This document shows, in pieces, positions 35,181 to 46,799 of a DNA stretch of 64,000 nt (position 1 is its first letter; each line of letters starts with the position of its first letter). The DNA comes from Bacteroidales bacterium (lineage in GTDB: Bacteria > Bacteroidota > Bacteroidia > Bacteroidales > F082), in NCBI GenBank assembly GCA_017477425.1, contig JAFUVT010000014.1, forward strand, positions 25,824-89,823, written 5' to 3'. The notes below the pieces were generated by a model that did no database searches, had not been told where the DNA came from, and was given only the letters and a program-made list of their open reading frames with translations. A program made the translations under genes and the position numbers.

Positions 35181-37450
35181 CAATGTAACGATTTAACGTA
35201 CTCGTCGATCGCCTTGGCGGCTTTCTTGCCGGCACCCATGGCGAGGATGACTGTGGCGGCACCACTCACGGCATCGCCACCAGCGAAAATGCCTGGGCGC
35301 GAGGTCGTCCCGACCTCATCGGCCACGATACAGCCCTTGCGGTTCAACTCGAGGTTGCGCGTCGTGCTGCCAATCAGCGGGTTAGGCGAAGTGCCCAAAG
35401 CCATGATGATCATGTCCACATCCAGCACAAACTCCGAGTCCTTAATCGGCACGGGACTACGGCGGCCCGAAGCATCAGGCTCGCCCAGTTCGCATTTCAC
35501 GCACTTGAAGCCGATCACCCAGCCGTTTTCGTCGCCTAAAACCTCAACGGGAGCCGTCAACAGGTCGAAGATGACGCCTTCTTCCTTGGCGTGATGCACC
35601 TCCTCTACCCTTGCAGGCAGTTCAGCCTCGCTGCGACGATAGACGATATGCACCTCAGCGCCGAGACGCAAAGCGGTACGCGCAGCGTCCATGGCCACGT
35701 TGCCGCCACCTACCACAGCGACTTTCTTGCCGACGTAGTTCGGGGTCTCGTAACCGTCCTTATAGGCAAAGAGCAGGTTGTTGCGGGTCAGGAACTCGTT
35801 GGCCGAAACCACACCGCAGAGGTTTTCGCCCGGCACGTTGAGCATCATTGGGAAACCAGCGCCCGAGCCTACGAAGACGGCCTCGAAGCCCTCACGGTGC
35901 ATCAGCTCATCGATGGTGATGGTGCGACCGACGACCACGTCCTTCTCGAACTTGGCCCCCAGACGGCGCACACTCTCCACTTCTTTCTTCACGACGGTGT
36001 CCTTAGGCAGACGGAACGATGGGATGCCATACACCAACACACCACCCATCTCATGCAAGGCCTCGAAGATGGTGACGTCGTATCCCATCGAGAGCAAGTC
36101 CTTGGCGCAAGTCAAGCCGGATGGACCGCTACCGATGATGGCCACCTTATGCCCGTTCGGGATGCTCTGGCTGTTGAAATGCAGGTCGTGTTCGATGGCA
36201 TAGTCGCCGACGAAACGCTCCAGCTTGCCGATGGCGATAGGCTCAAACTTCTTGCCCATCACGCAACTGCCTTCGCACTGCGTCTCTTGCGGGCACACAC
36301 GACCGCACACTGCCGGCAGCGCCGAGTCACAACTGATGACGCCAGCGGCGCCCTCGAAGTCGCCCTTGGCCACGCGAGCGATGAAGCCCGGAATGTTCAC
36401 ATTCACAGGGCAATGTGCCACACATTGCGGGTTCTTGCAGTTGAGGCAGCGTTGGGCTTCCATGATGGCCATGTCGGCAGAATAGCCCAAGCAGACCTCA
36501 TCGAAGTTGTGGGCGCGGATTTCGGGTTTCTGCTCGAGGCATGGGATGCGTTTCTTCTTATCGAAGCTCTCTTCCGAGATGCCGCCGATATGGCACTCGT
36601 GACCTTCGGCTTTCTCTTCGGCTTCGAGTTGTTTGCGCGTCACCACATTATTATACATGGCCTGACGCTTCATGGCGCCGTCGAAGTCGACATCACGGCC
36701 CAAGAACTCGGGACCGTCGATGCAGGTGAACTTGGTCTTGCCGCCAATGCTGACGCGGCAAGCGCCGCACATGCCCGTGCCGTCCACCATAATCGAGTTG
36801 AGCGACACTGTGCAGCGGATACCCAGTTCCTCGCAGGTCTTGGTGGCGAATTTCATCATAATCATCGGGCCGATAGCCACGGCTTCGTCATACTGCTTAC
36901 CGCTGGCCACCAACTGACGCAACACATCGGTCACCAAGCCTTTACGACCCGTGGAGCCATCATCGGAAGTGACATACAGGTTGCTGACGCTCGACAGTTC
37001 CTTTTCGAAAATCAGCAGGTCCTTGGTGCGGGCGCCGATGATGCAGTCCGACATGCAGCCATGCTCATACAACCACTTGACTTGCGGATAGATAGGTGCA
37101 ATGCCCACGCCTCCGCCGATGAAGACGAAGCTACGCTTACGCAACTCCTCAGCCGTCATGTTGACGAACTCGGAAGGCTTGCCCAAAGGGCCCACCACGT
37201 CGGCAAAACGGTCGCCGACCTTGTATTCCGCCATCTTCCTCGTCGACTCACCAATGGCCTTGAAGACGATGGTCACTGTGCCCTTCTCACGATGATAGTC
37301 ACTGATGGTCAAAGGAATACGCTCAGAATTTTCCTCCATTTTTACTATCAGGAATTGTCCAGGCAGTGCCGAATGGGCAATTCTTGGCGCAGCCAATTCC
37401 ATGAGGTAGGTCTCGGCCGCGAAGGTTTCTTTGTGTAAAATTTCAAACAT
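35180..37450 (-). CDS. NfnA-NfnB-type fusion (PyrK-like reductase plus GltD-like subunit)
   Basis: A 756-residue flavoprotein joining two proteins that are usually separate. Residues 1-270 are a ferredoxin-NADP reductase/PyrK-like module with FIGGGVGIAPIYPQ (110-122) and a [2Fe-2S] site including C228, C231 and C243. Residues about 300-756 are a GltD-like module. Its N-terminal [4Fe-4S] ligands are C335, C338, C343, C347 and the set C382/C386/C392/C396. FAD binding is GSGPSGL (440-446), and VVGGGNVAMDAARTA binds NADPH. In anaerobes this pair forms NADH-dependent reduced ferredoxin:NADP+ oxidoreductase or sulfide dehydrogenase. No large glutamate synthase subunit is adjacent. Confidence 0.9.
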   Translation of the reverse strand: MFEILHKETFAAETYLMELAAPRIAHSALPGQFLIVKMEENSERIPLTISDYHREKGTVTIVFKAIGESTRKMAEYKVGDRFADVVGPLGKPSEFVNMTAEELRKRSFVFIGGGVGIAPIYPQVKWLYEHGCMSDCIIGARTKDLLIFEKELSSVSNLYVTSDDGSTGRKGLVTDVLRQLVASGKQYDEAVAIGPMIMMKFATKTCEELGIRCTVSLNSIMVDGTGMCGACRVSIGGKTKFTCIDGPEFLGRDVDFDGAMKRQAMYNNVVTRKQLEAEEKAEGHECHIGGISEESFDKKKRIPCLEQKPEIRAHNFDEVCLGYSADMAIMEAQRCLNCKNPQCVAHCPVNVNIPGFIARVAKGDFEGAAGVISCDSALPAVCGRVCPQETQCEGSCVMGKKFEPIAIGKLERFVGDYAIEHDLHFNSQSIPNGHKVAIIGSGPSGLTCAKDLLSMGYDVTIFEALHEMGGVLVYGIPSFRLPKDTVVKKEVESVRRLGAKFEKDVVVGRTITIDELMHREGFEAVFVGSGAGFPMMLNVPGENLCGVVSANEFLTRNNLLFAYKDGYETPNYVGKKVAVVGGGNVAMDAARTALRLGAEVHIVYRRSEAELPARVEEVHHAKEEGVIFDLLTAPVEVLGDENGWVIGFKCVKCELGEPDASGRRSPVPIKDSEFVLDVDMIIMALGTSPNPLIGSTTRNLELNRKGCIVADEVGTTSRPGIFAGGDAVSGAATVILAMGAGKKAAKAIDEYVKSLH

Positions 37451-37495
37451 GATTTATAGGATAATGAGTTAGTTTTTCAGCGGTGTTTTTCACCG

Positions 37496-37503
37496 CAAAG
37501 ATA
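37496..37503 (-). promoter_or_regulatory. -7 promoter element for the NfnAB-type fusion
   Basis: TATCTTTG on the minus strand, 46 bases before the ATG. A CGGTG-TTTTT-CACCG hairpin (37481-37495) sits at the expected transcript start and could influence initiation. Confidence 0.55.
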
Positions 37504-37552
37504 TAAATTTTAATAAAGCGACAACAAAAAGGGACGTTTTTTCGGCAAAAGC

Positions 37553-37585
37553 AAAAAAAAGCCCCGAGGGCGTCCTCGAGGCTTT
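37553..37585 (-). terminator. Intrinsic terminator of the TPR gene
   Basis: On the minus strand a 10-position stem (AGCCTCGAGG / CCTCGGGGCT, one mismatch, loop ACGC) is followed by eight T. Confidence 0.85.
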
Positions 37586-37607
37586 GTATCATTGACAAAA
37601 CGTGATC

Positions 37608-38771
37608 TTATTCAGCATCCAAAGCCTTGGCTTCTTCATTCATCTTGAGTTGCACATACATGGTCTTCAAGACGTTCTTGACCTCAGGCGTAGGCTGGGC
37701 TTCATAAGCTTGCTTCACGTAAGGGAGGCCCGTGCGCACCAACTCTTCGGCTTGCTCAACCAAGGCGGTGTATTCCTTCTGCTTGTCGAGAGGAAGCTCG
37801 TTGGCTTGAGTCTTCAGCTTGTTCGACATGGTGATGTACATGGCGCCCAAGTTGTAGATGGCATCATAATAATCAGGATTGATCTTGATGGCTTCCTCAT
37901 AGTTTTGGATGGCCTTCTCGGTGTCGTAGACGCCTTCATTGGCTTCGTCGCCGTAGATGGTACCAAGCACGAAGCAAAGCTGGGCGTTGTTAGGATCGAG
38001 TTCACGCAGCTTGTTGAGGTCGTTGATGGCTTCTGCGCCCTTGCCTTCCTTCAGGTAAGCGTTCACCTTTTCAAGGGTGAGGTTGGGGTCGCCAGGATTC
38101 ACCTCCAAGCCTTGGTTGATCATCTGCATGGCCATGTCAGCGTTGTCCAATCCATTGTAGCAAGCAGCCAGATGACGGTAGATGTCAACGTCGTTGGAGC
38201 CACTGTTCTTCATCTCGGTGAAGTATTCGAGAGCAGTATTGAAGTCATTGGCACGCAAGGCCGAAGTAGCAGCCAGGTTCAGCATCTCGTTGGCTTGGTC
38301 GCTTCCCAGCGACTTGGCGATGTCGTAAGCCTTTTTAAACAAAGGTGTGGCTTCGGCGAAATGACCGTTGTTGAATTCATCAACACCTTTGTTGGAATAG
38401 GCCACCAAAACGGCACCCACTCTTTGGTAAATCTCTTGCTTGTTCTCGTTAAGGAAGTCGTGGTTTTCCATGCACTTCATCAGCGAGGTGTAGACCTCTT
38501 CCAATGCATTAGGAACCTGGGCCATCAAGGCTTCGTCATTGGATTGGAGAATGTTTTGATAGATAGCAGCGCGATACAGCCAAGCCGTAGCCTGGTCGTT
38601 GGGCTTCATCCCCAAGAATTGTTCGTGGTTCACGCACTTGTCAATAGCAGCCACAGCCTTGGCATATTGGCCGTTCTTGTTGTACATGAAGGCATCGGTT
38701 CTGTCTTTTTTCTGGGCCATCATCACGTTGGCAGTGAGCACGACGGCCAGCAAAATCATTACTTTTTTCAT
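37608..38771 (-). CDS. Exported TPR-repeat protein
   Basis: A 387-residue protein with a signal peptide (MKKVMILLAVVLTANVMMAQ). The mature part is helical with at least six tetratricopeptide-like units, such as AIDKCVNHEQFLGMKPNDQATAWLYRAAIYQ and EEAIKINPDYYDAIYNLGAMYI. Residues about 350-380 form a terminal helix pair. It probably scaffolds periplasmic or outer-membrane assemblies. It is downstream of gyrA on the same strand, separated by 54 bases, with its own terminator. No TAnnTTTG element was found directly upstream, so it may be read through from gyrA. Confidence 0.8.
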   Translation of the reverse strand: MKKVMILLAVVLTANVMMAQKKDRTDAFMYNKNGQYAKAVAAIDKCVNHEQFLGMKPNDQATAWLYRAAIYQNILQSNDEALMAQVPNALEEVYTSLMKCMENHDFLNENKQEIYQRVGAVLVAYSNKGVDEFNNGHFAEATPLFKKAYDIAKSLGSDQANEMLNLAATSALRANDFNTALEYFTEMKNSGSNDVDIYRHLAACYNGLDNADMAMQMINQGLEVNPGDPNLTLEKVNAYLKEGKGAEAINDLNKLRELDPNNAQLCFVLGTIYGDEANEGVYDTEKAIQNYEEAIKINPDYYDAIYNLGAMYITMSNKLKTQANELPLDKQKEYTALVEQAEELVRTGLPYVKQAYEAQPTPEVKNVLKTMYVQLKMNEEAKALDAE

Positions 38772-38825
38772 TTTTCCAATTATTTAAAGTTTGACAATTT
38801 CGTTAGTTTGTTTGTTTTCCTACAA

Positions 38826-41414
<2,589 letters not shown>

Positions 41415-41450
41415 TTTTGGGTTTTATTATTCGCTTTTCGATTAAGGGTG

Positions 41451-41458
41451 CAAAGATA
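41451..41458 (-). promoter_or_regulatory. -7 promoter element for gyrA
   Basis: TATCTTTG on the minus strand, 36 bases before the ATG. Confidence 0.6.
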
Positions 41459-41549
41459 GGGATTTTTTTGATACCTTTTCTAAAAAAGGCTCGCTTTTTG
41501 TTCAAACCTTCGGCCACAATTGCCAAAGACCTTGATTCCCTTCTTTTCC

Positions 41550-42596
41550 CTACCGCTTGACGATTTTTTTCACCACCATGCCATTTTTCGTGGCGACACG
41601 CAAGAAATACAAGCCTTGAGGCAAGCCAGCCAGCCGAATCCTATCAGAAGAATTCACCTCCGCCTGGCACCACCACCTGCGACCATCCATGCCGATTAGG
41701 GCCACCTCGGCCGTCATGCCCTTTGGAAGACTCAAAAACGCCTCCTCGACGGCTGGATTAGGGAAAACTGACACCTCGGCCAGCCGATAGTCATCACAGA
41801 TGCCATTCGGCACAGGCTTTTGCCATTGCCAAAGGGAATCGAACACGACGGCATGCACGGCCGTGCGGATGTTGCGAGCCGTGCTCATTCCCAGTCCCGC
41901 ATCGTAAGCGATGCTGTCGGGGTCACGGCCAAAGAAGAGCGTGTAGAAAGCACAAGCAGCCGCATAGCTTCCCGCCATGGATGGATGGCTCCCATCGGGT
42001 TGGTAAAGCTCAATCTCGCCATAGTGATCGCGCAGATAATGCCATACGCGACCGACAGGACAAACCGAAGCGTTATTCTGCTCAGCCATCGCCATATAGC
42101 GCGCATAAAGCAGGCTGTCCATGCCTTCATATGTGCTCATCATCGGATAGTCGGAGCCGAATTCGGTGTCACCATTCTTTCGTCCCCATGTCATGAAAAA
42201 CATCGGTTCGGCATCCGGGTTGAAGGCTGCGACCGAATCCACCAACTGTCTGGCAAAAGGATACACCATCGCTTCCACCAACTCAATGGGGAAGGCCGGC
42301 AACTGGCTCTGCTCCTGCATGACCACGACATCCCAGCCGCCTTCGCAAATCAAGCGCATCGAGTTGTTGCCGCAGTGCATCTCGAAGGTGCAACCGCCAG
42401 GCGTATTGCTGCCGTAGGCCATTGTGTCGCCCATGCTTTCGGCGATGGAAGTCACCATGGCGGGCAAATTGTTGACTTGCGTATAACTATTGCCCAGAAA
42501 CAGCACCTTCTTTTGCCCTTGCGCCTGCATATGCCTCACAGGAAGGAGGAAAAAAACAAACCACGCTAACAAACACACCTTGCCAAAACGTACCAT
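41550..42596 (-). CDS. Secreted SGNH-type hydrolase with T9SS sorting domain
   Basis: A 348-residue protein with a signal peptide (ends MQAQ, about 26). Block I is FLGNSYT, with S37 as nucleophile. The Asp/His pair is D201 and H204 in PDGSHPS. The oxyanion Asn may lie in GNNS. It probably removes acyl groups from glycans or glycolipids. From about residue 280 a T9SS type A sorting domain is visible (VFPNPAVEEAFLSL, then GMDGR and GLYFLRV, ending KIVKR). ATG at 42596 is chosen because the longer start at 42677 overlaps the clpC promoter region. Confidence 0.8.
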   Translation of the reverse strand: MVRFGKVCLLAWFVFFLLPVRHMQAQGQKKVLFLGNSYTQVNNLPAMVTSIAESMGDTMAYGSNTPGGCTFEMHCGNNSMRLICEGGWDVVVMQEQSQLPAFPIELVEAMVYPFARQLVDSVAAFNPDAEPMFFMTWGRKNGDTEFGSDYPMMSTYEGMDSLLYARYMAMAEQNNASVCPVGRVWHYLRDHYGEIELYQPDGSHPSMAGSYAAACAFYTLFFGRDPDSIAYDAGLGMSTARNIRTAVHAVVFDSLWQWQKPVPNGICDDYRLAEVSVFPNPAVEEAFLSLPKGMTAEVALIGMDGRRWWCQAEVNSSDRIRLAGLPQGLYFLRVATKNGMVVKKIVKR

Positions 42597-42615
42597 AGCT
42601 TTAACATTTAGGCTG

Positions 42616-42623
42616 CAAAAATA
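42616..42623 (-). promoter_or_regulatory. -7 promoter element for the SGNH hydrolase
   Basis: TATTTTTG on the minus strand, 19 bases before the ATG at 42596. Confidence 0.6.
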
Positions 42624-42661
42624 ATCCTTTTTTGGATATGGCGCGGCGCGGTTTTTGTTTG

Positions 42662-42669
42662 TACCTTTG
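42662..42669 (+). promoter_or_regulatory. -7 promoter element of the clpC-cca-miaA operon
   Basis: TACCTTTG, 75 bases before the clpC ATG. Confidence 0.6.
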
Positions 42670-42744
42670 CGCCTCAAAACGAATTGAAGCGAAGGGATTG
42701 ACAGATTTTTTCTTTATCGTTGAATATTAAATAGTTACTGAAAT

Positions 42745-45327
42745 ATGGATGCAAAATTCTCGCCCCGTGTTCGTGCCATTTTGTCACTTAGCCATCAAGA
42801 GGCACAACGTCTGGGGAACACATATGTCGGGTTGGAGCACCTTTTTTTGGGCATGTTACGCGAAGGCGGCAGCAGCGCCATCACCATCTTGGAACGCCTC
42901 AACCTCAACATCGAAGTCTTCTCGAAGAAGCTGGAAGCCTCGGTGCGCACAGCCAACAGCAACGCCAACAGCGTGCTCGCCCTGCCCCTCACCAAGCAGG
43001 CTGAGCGCGTACTGAAGTTCACCTATATCATCGCCAAGGAGTTCCATTCCGACATCGTCCGCTCCGAGCACCTGATGATGGCCATCCTGCACGAGAAGAA
43101 CAACATCATCTCGCAAAACCTTGAGTTTGAGGGCATCAACTACGACAACTTCAAGCAAGAATACGTCCGCTACCACATGGAAAACGGTGGTGAGCTACCT
43201 TTGGACGCCAATCAGGACGACGCCGATTCCGCCTCGCAAATCTTCAACGAAGACGACGACTACGACGACCTGATGAACGACATCCAGCCGCAGCAGGAAC
43301 GCCCCAAAAAGACGAGCAATATCAAGAGCAAGACGCCCGTGCTCGACAACTTTGGCCGCGACCTCACCAGGGCCGCCGAGGAGAACCGCCTCGACCCCAT
43401 CGTGGGCCGCGAGCGCGAGCTGGAACGCATCGCCCAAATCCTAAGCCGCCGCAAGAAGAACAACCCTATATTAATAGGTGAGCCGGGCGTGGGCAAGTCG
43501 GCCATCGCCGAGGGCTTGGCCATCCGCATCGTGCAGCACCGCGTGCCGCGCACGTTGTTCAACAAGCGCGTCGTCATGCTCGACATCGGCTCGGTGGTGG
43601 CCGGCACCAAATATCGCGGCCAGTTCGAGGAACGCATCAAAGGCATCCTCAACGAACTGAGCAACAACCACGACATCATCCTTTTCGTCGACGAAATCCA
43701 CACTTTGGTCGGCGCTGGCAACGCCAACGGCTCGCTCGATGCCAGCAACATGTTCAAGCCCGCCTTGGCGCGTGGCGAGTTGCAATGCATCGGCTCCACC
43801 ACTTTGGACGAATACCGCCAATACATCGAGAAGGATGGCGCTTTGGAGCGCCGTTTCCAGAAGATTCTCGTCGAACCGACCTCGCCTGCCGAGACCATCG
43901 AAATCCTGAACAATATCAAACCCAGATACGAAGACCACCATTCGGTGACCTACACGCCCGAGGCCATCGAGGCTTGCGTGAAACTGACCGACCGTTACCT
44001 CAGCGAGCGTCACCTGCCCGACAAGGCCATCGACGCCTTGGACGAAGCCGGTGCGCGCGTCCACATCAAGAACATCGACGTGCCCAGCGAAATCACGGAG
44101 TTGGAGCATCGCCTCGAAGAAGTGCGCAAGGACAAGAAAGCCGCCGTCGCCGAACAAAAGTTTGAGGAGGCGGGAATGTACCGCAACGAGGAAGTGAAAA
44201 TCCTCGACCAACTTGAGGCTGCCAAAAAGGCATGGGAAGACAACACCATCAGCCACCGCCAGACCGTGACGGAACAAAACGTGGCCGAGGTCGTCGCCAT
44301 GATGACCGGCGTGCCCGTGCAACGCATCGCCAAGAACGAAGGCGACCGCCTGATGCACATGGAGAGCGAGCTGGCAGGCACCGTCATCGGTCAGGACGAC
44401 GCCATCAAGAAGGTGACCAAGGCCATCCGCCGCAACCGCGCTGGACTGAAAGACCCGAACCGTCCCATCGGCTCGTTCATCTTCCTCGGTCCCACGGGCG
44501 TCGGCAAGACTTACCTCGCCAAGGTGCTGGCCAAGTTCCTCTTCGACAGCGAAGACGCGCTCATCCGCATCGACATGAGCGAATACATGGAGAAGTTCGC
44601 CGTGTCGCGCCTCGTCGGTGCGCCTCCAGGCTATGTGGGCTATGAAGAAGGCGGACAACTCACCGAGAAAGTGCGCCGCAAGCCCTACTCTATCGTCTTG
44701 CTTGACGAAATCGAAAAAGCTCACCCCGACGTGTTCAACCTGCTGCTGCAAGTGCTCGATGACGGCCAACTCACTGATAGCTTAGGTCGCAAGGTCGACT
44801 TCAAGAACACCATCATCATCATGACCTCCAACATCGGCTCGCGCCAGCTGAAGGACTTCGGTCAAGGCGTAGGCTTCGGCACGCAGGCCAAGCTCAACGC
44901 GAAGAACGAATACTCGCAAAGCGTCATCGACAACGCCCTGAAGCGCACCTTCGCGCCCGAGTTCCTCAACCGCGTCGACGACGTGGTGATGTTCAACTCA
45001 TTGGATAAGCAAGACATCCACAAGATCATCGGAATCGAAATCCGTCAGGTGGTGAAGCGCGTGGAAGAGATGGGCTACAAGATCGAACTCACCGACAAAG
45101 CCATGGACTTCATCGCCGACAAGGGCTGGGACGAGCAATATGGCGCCCGCCCGCTGAAGCGCGCCGTCCAGCGTTATGTGGAAGACGTCTTGGCCGAGGC
45201 CATCATCTCCTCCGACCTGCACATCGGCGACCTCATCTCCATCGACCTCGACGAGAAAGGCGAAGAGACCGTGGTCAACATCATCCCGAGCGAAAGGAAA
45301 GTCATCGAAGAAGCCACCGTATCATGA
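42745..45327 (+). CDS. clpC: ClpC-type AAA+ chaperone/protease ATPase
   Basis: An 860-residue Hsp100 unfoldase. Two Clp_N repeats (about 1-145) are followed by AAA-1 with GEPGVGKSA (about 245). A UVR-type middle segment (about 430-480, EQKFEEAGMYRNEEVKILDQLEAAKKAW) comes next, then AAA-2 with GPTGVGKTY (about 585) and the C-terminal D2-small domain. The short middle domain distinguishes ClpC from ClpB. It would partner ClpP in degradation of misfolded proteins. No mcsA or ctsR gene is nearby. It overlaps cca by ATGA. Confidence 0.95.
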   Translation: MDAKFSPRVRAILSLSHQEAQRLGNTYVGLEHLFLGMLREGGSSAITILERLNLNIEVFSKKLEASVRTANSNANSVLALPLTKQAERVLKFTYIIAKEFHSDIVRSEHLMMAILHEKNNIISQNLEFEGINYDNFKQEYVRYHMENGGELPLDANQDDADSASQIFNEDDDYDDLMNDIQPQQERPKKTSNIKSKTPVLDNFGRDLTRAAEENRLDPIVGRERELERIAQILSRRKKNNPILIGEPGVGKSAIAEGLAIRIVQHRVPRTLFNKRVVMLDIGSVVAGTKYRGQFEERIKGILNELSNNHDIILFVDEIHTLVGAGNANGSLDASNMFKPALARGELQCIGSTTLDEYRQYIEKDGALERRFQKILVEPTSPAETIEILNNIKPRYEDHHSVTYTPEAIEACVKLTDRYLSERHLPDKAIDALDEAGARVHIKNIDVPSEITELEHRLEEVRKDKKAAVAEQKFEEAGMYRNEEVKILDQLEAAKKAWEDNTISHRQTVTEQNVAEVVAMMTGVPVQRIAKNEGDRLMHMESELAGTVIGQDDAIKKVTKAIRRNRAGLKDPNRPIGSFIFLGPTGVGKTYLAKVLAKFLFDSEDALIRIDMSEYMEKFAVSRLVGAPPGYVGYEEGGQLTEKVRRKPYSIVLLDEIEKAHPDVFNLLLQVLDDGQLTDSLGRKVDFKNTIIIMTSNIGSRQLKDFGQGVGFGTQAKLNAKNEYSQSVIDNALKRTFAPEFLNRVDDVVMFNSLDKQDIHKIIGIEIRQVVKRVEEMGYKIELTDKAMDFIADKGWDEQYGARPLKRAVQRYVEDVLAEAIISSDLHIGDLISIDLDEKGEETVVNIIPSERKVIEEATVS

Positions 45328-46799
45328 ACTACGACTTCAAGAAACATCTTGACAATCCGATATTTAAGGTCATTGCCTACTCCAGTATGGAGTTGGGCTA
45401 CAAGAGCTATGTCATCGGCGGCTATGTGCGCGACATCCTGCTGCGCCGTCCGTCGAACGACATCGATGTGGTGACCGTGGGTAGCGGCATCGCCTTGGCG
45501 AAAAAGGTGGCCTCTCACCTGCCCGGCCACAAGGAAGCCAAATACTACGGCGCTTTCGGCACAGCCATGATTAATTACAAAGGCATGGAAGTGGAGTTTG
45601 TGGGTGCCAGAAAGGAATCCTACGACCGCAACAGCCGCAAGCCCGTGGTGGAAAACGGCACCCTGGAGGACGACATCAGCCGCCGCGACTTCACCATCAA
45701 CGCGATGGCACTCAGCCTCAACGGCGACGACTTCGGCACGCTCATCGACCTCTACAACGGCATGGCCGACATGGAGGAACTGACGCTGCGCACCCCGCTC
45801 GACCCCGACATCACCTACAGCGACGATCCGCTCCGCATGATGCGCGCCATTCGATTCGCCTCACAGCTCAAGTTCTACATTGAACCTGAATCGTTTGCGT
45901 CCATCCAACGTAACGCCGAGCGCATCAAAATCGTCTCGATGGAGCGCGTCACCGAGGAACTGAACAAAATCATCCTCTCGCCCAAACCCTCGATAGGTTT
46001 CAAACTGCTCGACCAGAGCGGATTGCTGAAGATCATCTTCCCGCAACTTGCCCAGCTGAAAGGCGTCGAAATCGTGCAAGGCAAAGGCCACAAGGACAAT
46101 TTCTTGCACACGCTGCAAGTGCTCGACCAAGTGGCCGAAAGGAGCAACGACCTCTGGCTGCGTTGGGCCGCCTTGCTGCACGACATCGCCAAGCCACAAA
46201 CCAAACGTTGGGAGGACGGCACGGGTTGGACCTTCCATGGACACGAGTTCAAAGGCTCCAAGATGGTGCCCAAGATCTTCGCTGCCATGAAGTTGCCCCT
46301 CAACGAGAAGATGAAATATGTGCAGAAGCTTGTGCTACTCCACATGCGTCCCATCATCCTGGCTGAGGACATCGTCACCGACAGCGCCGTGCGCCGACTC
46401 CTTTTCGAGGCTGGCGACGATATCGACGACTTGATGCTGCTTTGCCACGCCGACATCACCTCGAAGAACGAGGAAAAGGTGAAGAGATTCCACCACAACT
46501 TCGAGATCGTACAGGAAAAACTGAAGGAAATCGAGGCCAAGGACCATCTGCGCAACTGGCAACCGCCCATCGACGGAAGAGCTATCATGGAGACCTTCGG
46601 CATTCCCGAAGGGCGCGAGGTCGGCGTCATCAAGAACGCCATCCGCGAGGCCATTTTGGACGGCGTGATTGGCAACAATTTCCAAGAGGCTTACGTCTTC
46701 ATGAAGGAAGAAGGTCAAAAGTTGGGATTGAATGTGGTGAAGGAAATCAGTGAGCCTATTGTGGTGGCCAATAATGGTCCGGTGCCCAATAAAGTATGA
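45324..46799 (+). CDS. cca: CCA tRNA nucleotidyltransferase / poly(A) polymerase family with HD domain
   Basis: A 491-residue class II nucleotidyltransferase that adds or repairs the tRNA 3' CCA end. The G-G-x-V-R-D motif is GGYVRDILL and the metal aspartates are in NDIDVVT (about 44-50). The RRDFTINAMALS and DDPLRMMRAIRFASQL motifs bind nucleotide and tRNA. A downstream HD phosphohydrolase domain has LHDIAK and MRPIILAED. Overlapped by ATGA at both ends by clpC and miaA, so translation of the three genes is probably coupled. Confidence 0.92.
   Translation: MNYDFKKHLDNPIFKVIAYSSMELGYKSYVIGGYVRDILLRRPSNDIDVVTVGSGIALAKKVASHLPGHKEAKYYGAFGTAMINYKGMEVEFVGARKESYDRNSRKPVVENGTLEDDISRRDFTINAMALSLNGDDFGTLIDLYNGMADMEELTLRTPLDPDITYSDDPLRMMRAIRFASQLKFYIEPESFASIQRNAERIKIVSMERVTEELNKIILSPKPSIGFKLLDQSGLLKIIFPQLAQLKGVEIVQGKGHKDNFLHTLQVLDQVAERSNDLWLRWAALLHDIAKPQTKRWEDGTGWTFHGHEFKGSKMVPKIFAAMKLPLNEKMKYVQKLVLLHMRPIILAEDIVTDSAVRRLLFEAGDDIDDLMLLCHADITSKNEEKVKRFHHNFEIVQEKLKEIEAKDHLRNWQPPIDGRAIMETFGIPEGREVGVIKNAIREAILDGVIGNNFQEAYVFMKEEGQKLGLNVVKEISEPIVVANNGPVPNKV

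Noticed and set aside
35591..37438. 615-codon open frame opposite the NfnAB-type gene
   Set aside because: Mirror frame of a complete enzyme. No promoter, no recognisable fold, composition rich in His, Ala and Asp as expected for reversed codons.
42670..42744. CtsR or heat-shock operator before clpC
   Set aside because: No inverted repeat or known operator is visible in the leader, only a -7 element.
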